Origin: Prochlorococcus sp. AG-424-A03 | GTDB lineage: Bacteria; Cyanobacteriota; Cyanobacteriia; PCC-6307; Cyanobiaceae | Direction: 5' to 3' | Assembly (NCBI GenBank): GCA_003213375.1 | Contig: QCNA01000007.1 | Span: 1-46,094, forward strand | DNA: 46,094 bases | In this document: positions 1 through 7,116 of the stretch, one piece after another | How the letters are laid out: each line of letters starts with the position of its first letter | Position numbering within the stretch: the first letter of the stretch is position 1 | Program-made: the position numbers and the translations under genes | Notes under the pieces: model-generated | What the model saw: only the letters and a program-made list of their open reading frames with translations | Databases searched by the model: none | Told to the model about the DNA's origin: nothing

Positions 1-749
1 AAAATGCATCAAAGGCAAATTTATTTCAAAAAATTAATTCAAATATTCTAGAAAATAGTGTTCCAAATAATTTAAGAGATCCTAGAAATAAATGGTTTGG
101 CCTTACTAGGCGCTTAAGGGTAATCATCACAAATCCGGATATTGTGGATATTACAAAAATCAAAAATTTTGAGGATCTAACCAATCCTTCTTTTAAAGGA
201 AAAGTATGTCTAAGAAATAGAAAAAGTCCTTATAATCAATCTTTGGTTTCTAATCAAATAGCAAGGAAAGGCGTTGGCCAAACAAAAATTTGGCTTAAGG
301 GTTTGATATCAAATGTCTCCACTCCCTATTTTTCTGGAGATTCTTCATTAATAAGAGCTGTAGGGCAGGGAACGTGCGGTATTGGAATCGTTAATCATTA
401 TTATGTCGCAAGGATGCTTGATGGAGTTAAAGGCCCAAGAGATGCTTCTTTAGCAGAAAAAATAAAATTAATAATACCCAATCCTGCGCATGTAAATATA
501 ACTGCTGGGGGCGTATATAAATATGCAGAAAACAAGACTGAGGCTATTAAACTTCTTGAATATTTAGCTTCTAGTGAAGGTAGTCAAGGTTTAGCTAATA
601 AAACTTATGAGCACCCTTTAAAGGAATCAAGTCAAAATAGAATTGTTAGTAAATTTGGAGATTTCACTCCAGATAATGTGACTATAAAAGAAATTGGCAA
701 ATTCAATAGTAAGGCAATAGAAATAATGAAAGAAACTGGTTGGAATTAA
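1..749 (+). CDS. futA: Iron(III) ABC transporter substrate-binding protein, 3' part (FutA/IdiA-like)
   Basis: This is the C-terminal part of a periplasmic Fe(III)-binding protein. The frame is open from base 3, so the gene starts upstream of the window, and the GTG at 144 is internal. Before it the frame reads NLFQKINSNILEN and then VPNNLRDPRNKWFGLTRR, the typical segment of the FutA/IdiA family before the lobe crossover. Later segments are also typical: SLIRAVGQGTCGIGIVNHYY, with the paired tyrosines expected for iron coordination, and the PNPAHVNITAGGVYKYAENK region. Family members bind ferric iron for a FutBC-type importer. The gene ends about 55 bp before tRNA-Ser. The family call is firm; FutA versus another iron-binding paralogue is inferred. 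Confidence 0.88.
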   Translation, partial: NASKANLFQKINSNILENSVPNNLRDPRNKWFGLTRRLRVIITNPDIVDITKIKNFEDLTNPSFKGKVCLRNRKSPYNQSLVSNQIARKGVGQTKIWLKGLISNVSTPYFSGDSSLIRAVGQGTCGIGIVNHYYVARMLDGVKGPRDASLAEKIKLIIPNPAHVNITAGGVYKYAENKTEAIKLLEYLASSEGSQGLANKTYEHPLKESSQNRIVSKFGDFTPDNVTIKEIGKFNSKAIEIMKETGWN

Positions 750-803
750 CAAAAATCTAAATATATTTTTAGTATAAATTTTTTAATTTATATTTTAAAT
801 ATG

Positions 804-888
804 GGAGAGGTGGCTGAGTGGTCGAAAGCGAACGACTCGAAATCGTTTAATAGGTAACTATTCGTGGGTTCGAATCCCACCCTCTCCG
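804..888 (+). tRNA. trnS-CGA: tRNA-Ser (anticodon CGA)
   Basis: This is a complete class II tRNA. The acceptor strands GGAGAGG (804-810) and CCTCTCC (881-887) pair perfectly. The anticodon stem AACGA/TCGTT encloses the loop CTCGAAA, giving anticodon CGA for UCG codons. A long variable arm typical of tRNA-Ser follows, then the T arm GTGGG-TTCGAAT-CCCAC and discriminator G. CCA is not encoded. The last bases are copied at 2655-2666, so this tRNA looks like the attachment site of the element that follows. Confidence 0.96.
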
Positions 889-889
889 T
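878..889 (+). repeat. attL-like direct repeat, tRNA-Ser 3' end
   Basis: CACCCTCTCCGT here spans the end of the T arm and the acceptor strand of tRNA-Ser. The same 12 bases recur exactly at 2655-2666 outside any tRNA. Such a copied tRNA 3' end is the usual trace of tyrosine-integrase insertion. No integrase gene is present between the copies. Confidence 0.65.
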
Positions 890-1325
890 AACGACTTCAT
901 TTGCAGACTAAAGTTATGCTGTAATAAGTCCTCCAACTAGACTGCAATCACAGGATAGTTGGATATTTTTCTTATGGTAAGATAACTTTTTGATTTTGAA
1001 ATATAAGGTATTTCTAGGGAAAATATGGGTAACAAATAAGTGGTACATGTTTTATTTTCATGGGGTATGAAAAGCACCCATGGGGTACATAAAAATACCA
1101 GTGCGATTTCAGCAATTTAGGAGATAGTTCAAGTGACACCTTCTTATGATGGGGGACAAGAAATTTTGATGTGGTACAGAATATTTTGATGGGGTTTATT
1201 GGTTGACAGTTGATCTAAAGTTTAGAATAAACATCTATTTTATATGGTGTATTCAGGTGACATTTAGAGAACGCGAGAATGATATCGACTTTCAGTTACA
1301 TCAAATTTCAAAATTTTTTTCGGAC
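890..1325. other. Non-coding left flank of the island with ATGGGGTAC-like repeats
   Basis: I see no convincing gene here. From about 1040 to 1200 the segment has six or seven loosely spaced versions of a word near ATGGGGTAC: GTGGTACATG, ATGGGGTATG, TGGGGTACAT, ATGGGGGAC, ATGTGGTACAG and ATGGGGTTTA. Two more copies lie at about 2565-2587 on the far side of the lyase gene. They could be protein-binding iterons or degenerate repeats of the element. Confidence 0.4.
932..970 (+). terminator. Rho-independent terminator after tRNA-Ser
   Basis: TCCAACTA (932-939) pairs perfectly with TAGTTGGA (956-963) around a 16-nt loop, and a T-rich tail follows (TATTTTTCTT). It lies about 45 bp past the tRNA, just inside the element, so the inserted DNA may supply the tRNA's terminator. 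Confidence 0.55.
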
Positions 1326-2243
1326 ATGAAAAAACTTGTTATCCTTTTTCTCATATTGATATGTTTTACCAGTGGTAATTCATACTCAAAGGGTCGATCT
1401 CCTTGGAATTTCTCTGAGGACTTTGAAAATGAAAAAGAAGGAAGATTGAGAACCAACAAATTTACGACCAACAATAAGGGTACAGGTCGAAAACCATTCA
1501 AAATTAGAAAAGATCCTGATGGCAATCAGTATCTTGAAGTGACAGTGAAAGATGGATGGAATGTTGATCAAAAAGGAAGAGAAAAGGAAACAACTGAAAG
1601 AGCAGAATTTCAGGTCAAACCCAAAAAAGCATTAGGTAAAGAAATATGGATCAGTTTCAAAAAAAGACTTCCAGAGGATTTTACTCATATCGACGACAGA
1701 GTATTATTTTTTCAATTCAAAAACACAATGCATATTGATGATGGAAAAAATGGTCCTCTGATAGGATTACGTTATTATGAAAATGGAAATAGATTGCAAA
1801 TAGGAGGAGATACCGGAGGAGATGCAGGTCGATCTATAAGTCGAAAGGAAGAGCGCCTTCATCGTATTGAAACAAAGTATAAAAACTATGGAGGAAAATA
1901 TTGGTTTCAAAAATGGAAAAAGTACCGAAATGAAAGTAAAGACAGAGATGTTGATGGTACAGCGAGTGTCACTCCATTAGGGAAATGGAGTACATATAAG
2001 ATTGGAATTCATAATACAAAGAATGATGATGGTTTTGTGAAAGTTTATAAAGATGGCGAATTGATGTTTGATTATAATGGTGTCACTTATGATTGGCGTG
2101 GACGTTATTATCAAAGTCATATCAGAATCGGTATCTATCGAGATCGAGTATTTGGAGTGAGTTACCCCGATCAAACAATTCACTTTGATGATTTCATTGT
2201 TGTTTCAGATGAAAAGACTTTAGATCAGATACTCGCCAGATAG
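1326..2243 (+). CDS. Secreted polysaccharide lyase-like protein (heparin lyase I / PL20-like fold)
   Basis: The mature protein resembles the Polysacc_lyase family (Pfam PF14099), jelly-roll enzymes that cleave uronic-acid polysaccharides by beta-elimination. I chose the ATG at 1326 (305 aa) over the earlier in-frame codon at 1203. It gives an immediate signal peptide, MKKLVILFLILICFTSG, cleaved near SYS, and the 41 residues before it are unlike a protein. Fold landmarks are WNFSEDFE near the start, a charged ETTERAEFQV strand, EIWISFKKRLPEDF, VLFFQFKN, PLIGLRYYENGNRLQIGG, GKWSTYKIGIH, and a closing strand with IRIGIYRD and IHFDDFIVV. It is the only gene of the tRNA-Ser island and looks horizontally acquired. 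The exact substrate cannot be told from sequence. Confidence 0.72.
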   Translation: MKKLVILFLILICFTSGNSYSKGRSPWNFSEDFENEKEGRLRTNKFTTNNKGTGRKPFKIRKDPDGNQYLEVTVKDGWNVDQKGREKETTERAEFQVKPKKALGKEIWISFKKRLPEDFTHIDDRVLFFQFKNTMHIDDGKNGPLIGLRYYENGNRLQIGGDTGGDAGRSISRKEERLHRIETKYKNYGGKYWFQKWKKYRNESKDRDVDGTASVTPLGKWSTYKIGIHNTKNDDGFVKVYKDGELMFDYNGVTYDWRGRYYQSHIRIGIYRDRVFGVSYPDQTIHFDDFIVVSDEKTLDQILAR

Positions 2244-2654
2244 TCTGCGATCTTTTGATGAGCAGGTTCAAGTGGGTGTTTCTCGGTCGTGTTGATAAAG
2301 TGTTTTATTGCAGTTCTAATCTTGATTTCTCAGATAGAAATGTTTATATTTTTTGATTGATTTCTTATCTTTACTGTCGGAAAGTAATAGATTATTCTTT
2401 TTATAAAGAACTTAAAAATAGTCCGACTTAGATACCAATATTTTAGTATACAAACTCAGTTATATCAAACGAACTGACGGAATTTAGAGTATTATTTTAG
2501 CGTTCCCTAACACCTAAAAAAGTGTTATTTTAGGGGGCAGACAAAATAACACTTACCGATTTCATGTGGTACAAAATGGGGTTATTTTTGTAATTTCTCT
2601 ATTCTTTCCCTAAGATTAGCGATGTAGACTGGGATGTATTCTGAGTTCAGATTA

Positions 2655-2666
2655 CACCCTCTCCGT
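2655..2666 (+). repeat. attR-like direct repeat of tRNA-Ser 3' end
   Basis: This is an exact copy of CACCCTCTCCGT from 878-889. The bases upstream do not form a tRNA. It marks the right end of the island. Confidence 0.62.
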
Positions 2667-2701
2667 TAATTTATCGTTTCTGGAAGTCCCAATAATAAAA
2701 T

Positions 2702-2733
2702 AAGAGGGCATTTATTTGCCCTCTTCGAGTCTT
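2702..2733 (+). terminator. Hairpin, probable former tRNA-Ser terminator
   Basis: AAGAGGGCA (2702-2710) pairs perfectly with TGCCCTCTT (2717-2725). The tail (CGAGTCTT) is poor in T. It lies 35 bp past the right repeat, where the tRNA terminator would have been before insertion. Confidence 0.4.
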
Positions 2734-2911
2734 ATGCACCTCGCTGTCCACAAAGTCGATGAAGTTCTTTTGACTCCTGAATTATTTCTACTCCTACTTA
2801 ATTAGAAAAGATAGTAGCGACAACCGCAAAGCACTAATACTCGGGTATTAATACTCTATTAATTTCATATGAATAAGAGGATAATAAAGGAGTAGAGATA
2901 TAGGAGGTTTT

Positions 2912-3070
2912 ATGAGACTCACCACTCCATTCACTGCCCTTAGAAATGCGACTTCAGATATTTGGAGAATGCATGATTTTAATTATCAACTGCCAAAAGA
3001 TTCAAGACAAGATTATTGGGAGAAAGAGTGCATAGATCACCCAACAAGTTCTCATTGCAAAGTTTACTAA
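2912..3070 (+). CDS. Conserved small hypothetical protein, 52 aa
   Basis: The ATG at 2912 follows a strong ribosome site (TAGGAGG, 2901-2907), which decides the start. The 52-residue product begins MRLTTPFTALRNATSDIW. It ends in an acidic, aromatic segment (DYWEKECIDHPTSSHCKVY) with cysteines at residues 40 and 49. The W-x2-EC-x3-P-x-S-x2-C spacing looks like a preserved short motif, but I do not recognise a named family. There is no signal peptide or membrane segment. It stands alone between the island and the rhomboid gene. Confidence 0.75.
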   Translation: MRLTTPFTALRNATSDIWRMHDFNYQLPKDSRQDYWEKECIDHPTSSHCKVY

Positions 3071-3162
3071 AGGTAATATAAATTCAAGACATTAAAAAAC
3101 TTTTGAGGTTATGTACTTCTATAAGTAAGCAGATATTCTTTTAGTATAAAACTAAAGAAAAT

Positions 3163-3768
3163 ATGGCAATTAATAATTCAATATCTAAATATGACTGGCA
3201 GTTTCTTGCAACAGGATTTTTTTTAATTTCAGTTTATATTTTTACAGATTTAATTGGCGTCATTGATAAAGAATATTTTTACTTTGTACCTAGATTAATT
3301 AGTGATCAACCCCATAGGATTTTCACATCAATTTTAATCCATGCAGATCTAAATCATTTATTAAGTAATCTTGGAGGAATAATCATTACTAGATATTTTT
3401 TGATGAAACTTGGAATAGAAAGCAGATTTTTTTATCTGAAATTTATTTTTATTTGTTCTTTTATTAATTTCTTTATTATTTGGGTTTACGAAAAGATTTT
3501 ATCGTACTTTCTTAATTTCTATCCCAAATATGCTGCTTTAGGATTTAGTGGAATAATTTATGCTTTATTTGGATTCATACTATTAAGCTCTTTTTATGGA
3601 AAGAAATATTTTTTAGGTAAAAAAATCGGTTTTAAGTCCAATTATGAAGTTCAGAAAATGTCAAAAACAATATGCTTTATAGGTTTGATTTTCTCCTTTT
3701 TGCCAGGGGTAAGTTTATTAGGTCATTTAAGTGGTTTTATTGCAGGGTGTTTTTTATTCTTGATCTAA
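3163..3768 (+). CDS. Rhomboid-family intramembrane serine protease
   Basis: At 201 aa with about six hydrophobic helices this is a minimal rhomboid. The diagnostic motifs are all present. HADLNHLLSN (60-69) is the N-terminal His/Asn oxyanion helix. GFSG (127-130) carries the nucleophile Ser129. GHLSGFIAG (187-195) carries the catalytic His188. Rhomboids cut transmembrane substrates within the bilayer; the substrate here is unknown. It is not in an obvious operon: a 52-aa gene lies upstream and an oppositely oriented small membrane gene downstream. Confidence 0.88.
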   Translation: MAINNSISKYDWQFLATGFFLISVYIFTDLIGVIDKEYFYFVPRLISDQPHRIFTSILIHADLNHLLSNLGGIIITRYFLMKLGIESRFFYLKFIFICSFINFFIIWVYEKILSYFLNFYPKYAALGFSGIIYALFGFILLSSFYGKKYFLGKKIGFKSNYEVQKMSKTICFIGLIFSFLPGVSLLGHLSGFIAGCFLFLI

Positions 3769-3835
3769 ATAAGATAATTCTTTATTGATCAAATTAATAT
3801 AGATATTCACCCAGATATTCAACCTTTTTTTAAAA

Positions 3836-3937
3836 TTATTTACTTTTAAACTGATCAATTTTGATATCGAAAGTAACTACTATTCCAATACTTATAAGGA
3901 TTAGTCCAATCGCAATTTGGGGTGAAGGTAATACCAT
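3836..3937 (-). CDS. Small single-helix membrane protein, 33 aa
   Basis: The 33-residue ORF starts MVLPSPQIAIGLILISIG, has one transmembrane helix, and ends in a charged tail (DIKIDQFKSK). It resembles the 37-aa product at 43822-43935 (MLFPPPQVIFGLLLLSIAVV followed by WDIR) almost position by position through the helix. That supports both as real genes. It looks like the very small membrane subunits of photosynthetic complexes, but I cannot match it to a named Psb, Psa or Pet protein. Confidence 0.6.
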   Translation of the reverse strand: MVLPSPQIAIGLILISIGIVVTFDIKIDQFKSK

Positions 3938-4030
3938 ATTAGAATTATTTACAGCAACTCTATCGAATCTTTACCAGTTACTAAGAAAGATTGAGTAATA
4001 TTAACTTTGAATAAAGTATCACCTTAAAAA

Positions 4031-4225
4031 ATGGCAAAAGTAGAAAATGATCTTGATATATATTATGCAGTTGGAAATGCAAATACTCAAAGACAAGAAA
4101 ACGAACTTGCAGCAATTATGAAAAAACGTAATTCTGCAGGATGGAAGTTGATCTCAACAAGTAGCGCAATAGTAGATACTAAAAACCAGTTTTCAAATCT
4201 TTATCTATTTTGGGAAAAAAATTAG
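4031..4225 (+). CDS. Small DUF4177-like protein, 64 aa
   Basis: The product is a soluble 64-residue protein. The pattern NELAAIMKKRNSAGWKLIST, a variable loop, then SNLYLFWEKN matches the short alpha/beta layout of DUF4177-type proteins: a helix, then GW(E/K)L, then a C-terminal strand ending in an aromatic-Glu-Lys. No catalytic residues are evident. It stands alone, with a long non-coding stretch downstream that leads to the ncRNA. Function unknown; the family call is moderate. Confidence 0.65.
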   Translation: MAKVENDLDIYYAVGNANTQRQENELAAIMKKRNSAGWKLISTSSAIVDTKNQFSNLYLFWEKN

Positions 4226-4361
4226 TAATTAATATTGTAGATACTTTATGTGTTTCCCCAGTAAGTTTTACAAATTAGAAACTCTTCGCACGTTAATCTC
4301 TTATAAGTAAATCCCCTTCTCTCTGAATTAGGGTGATTTTTCTTTATGTCCACAAATGGGA

Positions 4362-4381
4362 AACTGTCACATGTGACAGTT
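4362..4381. promoter_or_regulatory. Perfect 20-bp palindrome, possible operator
   Basis: AACTGTCACATGTGACAGTT is exactly self-complementary. It lies about 60-80 bp before the inferred start of the Yfr2-like RNA. The half-site TGTGAC recalls CRP/NtcA-superfamily or GntR-type sites, but the NtcA spacing (GTA-N8-TAC) is not met. Its position suggests an operator for the ncRNA promoter. Confidence 0.5.
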
Positions 4382-4444
4382 AAGTAACATTACATTCAGC
4401 GCTTCCACGAAATAGAATTTAATGGCATAGTTTATATATGTGTG

Positions 4445-4534
4445 AAGGAGTGGATTTACTGAAGCAGTGGAAACAAGGAAACACTTGTTTTGGTAGAACC
4501 ATAAAAGACCCAATTATCAGGGGTCTTTTTTTTT
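4445..4534 (+). ncRNA. yfr2-like: Yfr2-family (Cyano-1-like) small RNA
   Basis: A hairpin AAACAAG (4471-4477) / CTTGTTT (4484-4490) presents the loop GAAACA, so the transcript carries the GGAAACA element known for the cyanobacterial Yfr2-5 RNAs. A second hairpin, AAAAGACCC (4503-4511) / GGGTCTTTT (4521-4529), with a T tail forms the terminator. A TATATA at 4433-4438 fits a -10 box, which places the 5' end near 4445. Total length is about 90 nt. An ORF from ATG 4438 runs through the structure and is taken as accidental. The loop motif and terminator are seen; the family name rests on recalled literature. Confidence 0.75.
4503..4534 (+). terminator. Terminator of the Yfr2-like RNA
   Basis: A nine-pair stem AAAAGACCC/GGGTCTTTT with a nine-base loop runs into an uninterrupted T run. 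This is a textbook rho-independent terminator. Confidence 0.85.
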
Positions 4535-4714
4535 GCAAATTCTTTGCTTCTAATTACTTTCATGTCGTTCCAAGGATTTCTTATAAAAAATTTGATATTT
4601 GATAAAATGAGTTACTTTCTAAATATTCCCTGTTTGTTTCTATAATTTCCCCTGTAGGAAAAGATGTTATTTGCCCTCTACGTTTTTGATAATCATCATT
4701 AATGTTCATCTAAT

Positions 4715-5257
4715 ATGAATAAAAAAGATCTAAATTTTAAATCAGTAATTTTTAAAATATTTTTTACCTATTTAGGGGTTTATTTTCTTGCTCTAATATT
4801 CAAGTATACCTATGATCTTGAGTCCCTATTTAATAATATTCAATACAAATATTTGATTGCTTTAAATATAGTTTCTATATTTTTAGGCCTTCCTTTATCA
4901 ATTATTTTTGATTTTATCTTAATAAAGATTTATGGGTTGAAATATGTTTTATTCTTTTCTCCTGCTTTAACCATTTTAAGTGTAATTCAAGTTCTTATTC
5001 TGAGGAAAATTAAATTTAAATTTTCTAGAAATATATTATTTTTAAAAAACCCAGAAAAAAATAATCTTTATAAATTTTTTGACAATATTACTTTCAAATC
5101 TTTTTATATTTTAATCATAAGATCTTTCCCAATCCTACCTCATGTTTTGGGTAGCTATATCATTGCCTCGTCAAAAATTAAAAAGAAAGTTATTCTATTA
5201 AACACATTTTTTGGATCATTTTTTTACTATGTTTTCCTTTATCTAATAATTAGATAA
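4715..5257 (+). CDS. VTT/DedA-like (SNARE-associated) membrane protein
   Basis: The 180-aa integral membrane protein has about four to five hydrophobic helices. The C-terminal part, IIRSFPILPHVLGSYIIAS followed by IKKKVILLNTFFGSFFYYV, has the R-x-(F/I)P-x-(L/I)P...G layout of the TVP38/TMEM64/DedA (VTT) domain. The central LPLSIIFDFILIKIYG also fits that family's re-entrant helix. Such proteins are linked to lipid scrambling and membrane homeostasis. It is shorter than usual (about 200-250 aa) and rich in Lys, Phe and Ile. Isolated, with convergent ferredoxin downstream. Confidence 0.55.
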   Translation: MNKKDLNFKSVIFKIFFTYLGVYFLALIFKYTYDLESLFNNIQYKYLIALNIVSIFLGLPLSIIFDFILIKIYGLKYVLFFSPALTILSVIQVLILRKIKFKFSRNILFLKNPEKNNLYKFFDNITFKSFYILIIRSFPILPHVLGSYIIASSKIKKKVILLNTFFGSFFYYVFLYLIIR

Positions 5258-5269
5258 TCTTTAGTGAAA

Positions 5270-5524
5270 TTATTTTTCCCAAAAGGGGTCTGTAGTTAAA
5301 GAAACCCTTAATGTAGATTCTTTATAATTTTTAATTTCACTGATACAAGCCCTCACTGTTTCACCATTTACATCTATTTCACAGGCTCCACAACTTCCTG
5401 TGAGGCAGCCAGTAGGGATATCTAAACCTGCTTTTTCAGCAGAAGAAAACCAGTCATCACCATCTGAAACAAATGTTTCTTTATCGTTTGGCCATATTAC
5501 TTTTATATTTTTTTTCTCTTTCAA
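5270..5524 (-). CDS. [2Fe-2S] ferredoxin
   Basis: An 84-aa protein with a cluster-binding pattern C40-x4-C45-x2-C48 (GCLTGSCGAC) and a fourth cysteine at 60. The C48-to-C60 gap is short compared with plant-type ferredoxins (about 29 residues) and nearer that of oxidoreductase-type [2Fe-2S] domains. The IPTGCLTGSCGAC context is typical of a soluble electron carrier. Its start codon overlaps the cobQ stop by four bases (5521-5524), so the two are translated together. Cobalamin synthesis needs a cobalt reduction step, so a link to the corrin pathway is possible, but this is inference from position. Confidence 0.82.
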   Translation of the reverse strand: MKEKKNIKVIWPNDKETFVSDGDDWFSSAEKAGLDIPTGCLTGSCGACEIDVNGETVRACISEIKNYKESTLRVSLTTDPFWEK

Positions 5525-7050
5525 CTTAAAAATGATTTGAGATTTAAATGTTTGTGGAATTCATTCGCAAGATTATCAATAATGGATTGTCTCTTCTCTT
5601 TATAAGATATTGACTTTTTATTTAATATTGGTAGATTTTTACTCTTCCTTATTAAATTAATATATTGTGCTCTCCAACTGTCATTTTCAAAGATCCCATG
5701 AATGTAAGTTCCTGCAATAGTTCCTCCTTTATTATTTTCTTTGTACCAACCAAGATCTGAATCTTCAAAAATAGGATTAATCTTTAATGAACTTTGGATT
5801 TCATCTAATACAGTTTGACCATTATGAATTTCAAATCCATTAATTTCTGATTGGCACGGCCATATAGATTTAGAGTTAATTTGACGTGTTAATTTTTTTT
5901 TAAAGAAAGTCGTTTTTAATGGTAGTAATCCAATACCTTTAATTTTTTGTTCAGAATAATTTTTGGAACCCTCTTTGAAATGCGGATCTTCAAGTGTAGT
6001 TCCTAACATTTGTAAACCTCCACATATTCCAATAATATTTCCTTCGCTTTTTGAATAGTCCCTTATGTCTTGAGATAAGCCAGAATTTTCAAGAAATATT
6101 TGATCTTTAATCGTTTGTTTGCTGCCCGGCAGAATAATGAAGTCATACTTACTTAGGTTTTGTGATTTTCTAATCCATTCCATTAAAATTGTTTCTTCAT
6201 TTTCTAGGGGATCAAAATCCGAGAAGTTACTAATAGATGGTAATTTTATAATTCCAACTTTGATTTCAGGATTTTTAGAAAGTGATTTTTTTTCTATTAA
6301 ATCTAAAGAATCCTCTGGAGGAAATGAATCATTTAACCAAGGAATAATTCCAATAACAGGGATTTGAGTTTTATTCTCTATCCATTTTTTTCCATTTTCA
6401 AATAATGAAAGGTCTCCTCTGAATCTATTTATAATAATTCCCTTAATAAGTTTCTTTTCTTCAGGCTTCATTAATTCAAGAGTACCAATTATTTGTGCAA
6501 ATACACCTCCCCTTTCAATATCAGTAACTAATATGCAATTTGCATTTAAATATTTTGCAATTCTTAAATTAGTAAGGTCTCTATGAATTAAATTCATTTC
6601 TACTGGACTGCCTGCCCCTTCGATAATTAAGCGGCAATTCGGATTCCTTTCGTAAATAGAATTTAAACTTTTTTTAATTACTTTCCAGCCTGGAATAAAC
6701 CAATCTTTATAGTAATTTTGTGCGGTTGTGGTGCCTATGCTTTTGCCAAGGTGAATCACCTCGCTTACTGAGTTTCCTTGTGGTTTTAATAAAATGGGAT
6801 TCATCTCTGCAGAGGGATTAATACCACAAGCAAAAGCTTGAAGTGCTTGTGAATATGCCATCTCTCCACCTTCCCAATCAACCCAAGCGTTGTTACTCAT
6901 ATTTTGTCCTTTAAAAGGTATTGGTTCTTCTCCTAAATTTTTAAGAATCCTGCAAATAGCAGTAACCGTTAACGATTTCCCTGCTCCACTGGAAGTACCT
7001 AAGACCATTATTGGTTGCCTTATTTCATGTAATTTTGCTTCTAACTCCAT
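5521..7050 (-). CDS. cobQ: Cobyric acid synthase
   Basis: At 509 aa it has the expected length and both domains. The N-terminal ATP-binding amidoligase has a modified P loop (GTSSGAGKS, 18-26), KGQNMSNNAW at 47-56, and LIIEGAGSPVEMNL with the magnesium-binding acidic residue. The C-terminal class I glutaminase has the nucleophile Cys343 (GICGGLQMLG) and the late GTYIHGIFEND segment with its His. It amidates side chains of adenosylcobyrinic a,c-diamide in B12 (pseudocobalamin) synthesis. The ferredoxin gene follows with an ATGA overlap. It is divergent from maf, leaving a 66-bp shared promoter region. Confidence 0.95.
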   Translation of the reverse strand: MELEAKLHEIRQPIMVLGTSSGAGKSLTVTAICRILKNLGEEPIPFKGQNMSNNAWVDWEGGEMAYSQALQAFACGINPSAEMNPILLKPQGNSVSEVIHLGKSIGTTTAQNYYKDWFIPGWKVIKKSLNSIYERNPNCRLIIEGAGSPVEMNLIHRDLTNLRIAKYLNANCILVTDIERGGVFAQIIGTLELMKPEEKKLIKGIIINRFRGDLSLFENGKKWIENKTQIPVIGIIPWLNDSFPPEDSLDLIEKKSLSKNPEIKVGIIKLPSISNFSDFDPLENEETILMEWIRKSQNLSKYDFIILPGSKQTIKDQIFLENSGLSQDIRDYSKSEGNIIGICGGLQMLGTTLEDPHFKEGSKNYSEQKIKGIGLLPLKTTFFKKKLTRQINSKSIWPCQSEINGFEIHNGQTVLDEIQSSLKINPIFEDSDLGWYKENNKGGTIAGTYIHGIFENDSWRAQYINLIRKSKNLPILNKKSISYKEKRQSIIDNLANEFHKHLNLKSFLS

Positions 7051-7116
7051 TAGTAATTTATATTAATTTTAAAATTTATTAATTATTAAATTGAATTATA
7101 ATTTGGTAAAAAATTT

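Larger units (their letters stand above)
878..2666. mobile_element. Small tRNA-Ser-associated genomic island (integrated-element remnant)
   Basis: The 1.8-kb segment lies between two exact 12-bp copies of the tRNA-Ser 3' end. It carries one recognisable gene, a polysaccharide lyase-like protein, plus long non-coding flanks containing repeated ATGGGGTAC-like words. Its composition looks less AT-rich than the core genes around it. No integrase, transposase or replication gene is visible, so it is either a decayed element or a passenger mobilised in trans. Prochlorococcus is known to carry tRNA-targeting integrative elements (tycheposons); membership in that group is only a guess here. Confidence 0.55.
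2244..2911. other. Intergenic right flank of the island and region before the 52-aa gene
   Basis: No gene longer than a few codons stands out. Contents are two more ATGGGGTAC-like words (about 2565-2587), the second 12-bp tRNA copy at 2655-2666, and a hairpin at 2702-2725. The stretch beyond 2667 is probably the original DNA downstream of tRNA-Ser before insertion. Confidence 0.4.

Noticed and set aside
1203-1325. 41-residue N-terminal extension of the lyase frame
   Set aside because: The sequence before Met42 is unlike a signal or domain, whereas ATG 1326 starts a perfect signal peptide.
1301-1571. Minus-strand frames opposite the lyase gene
   Set aside because: They are antisense to a well-supported gene and show no domain or ribosome site.
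4438-4600. 54-codon frame through the Yfr2-like RNA
   Set aside because: It runs through both hairpins and the terminator; codon content looks random.
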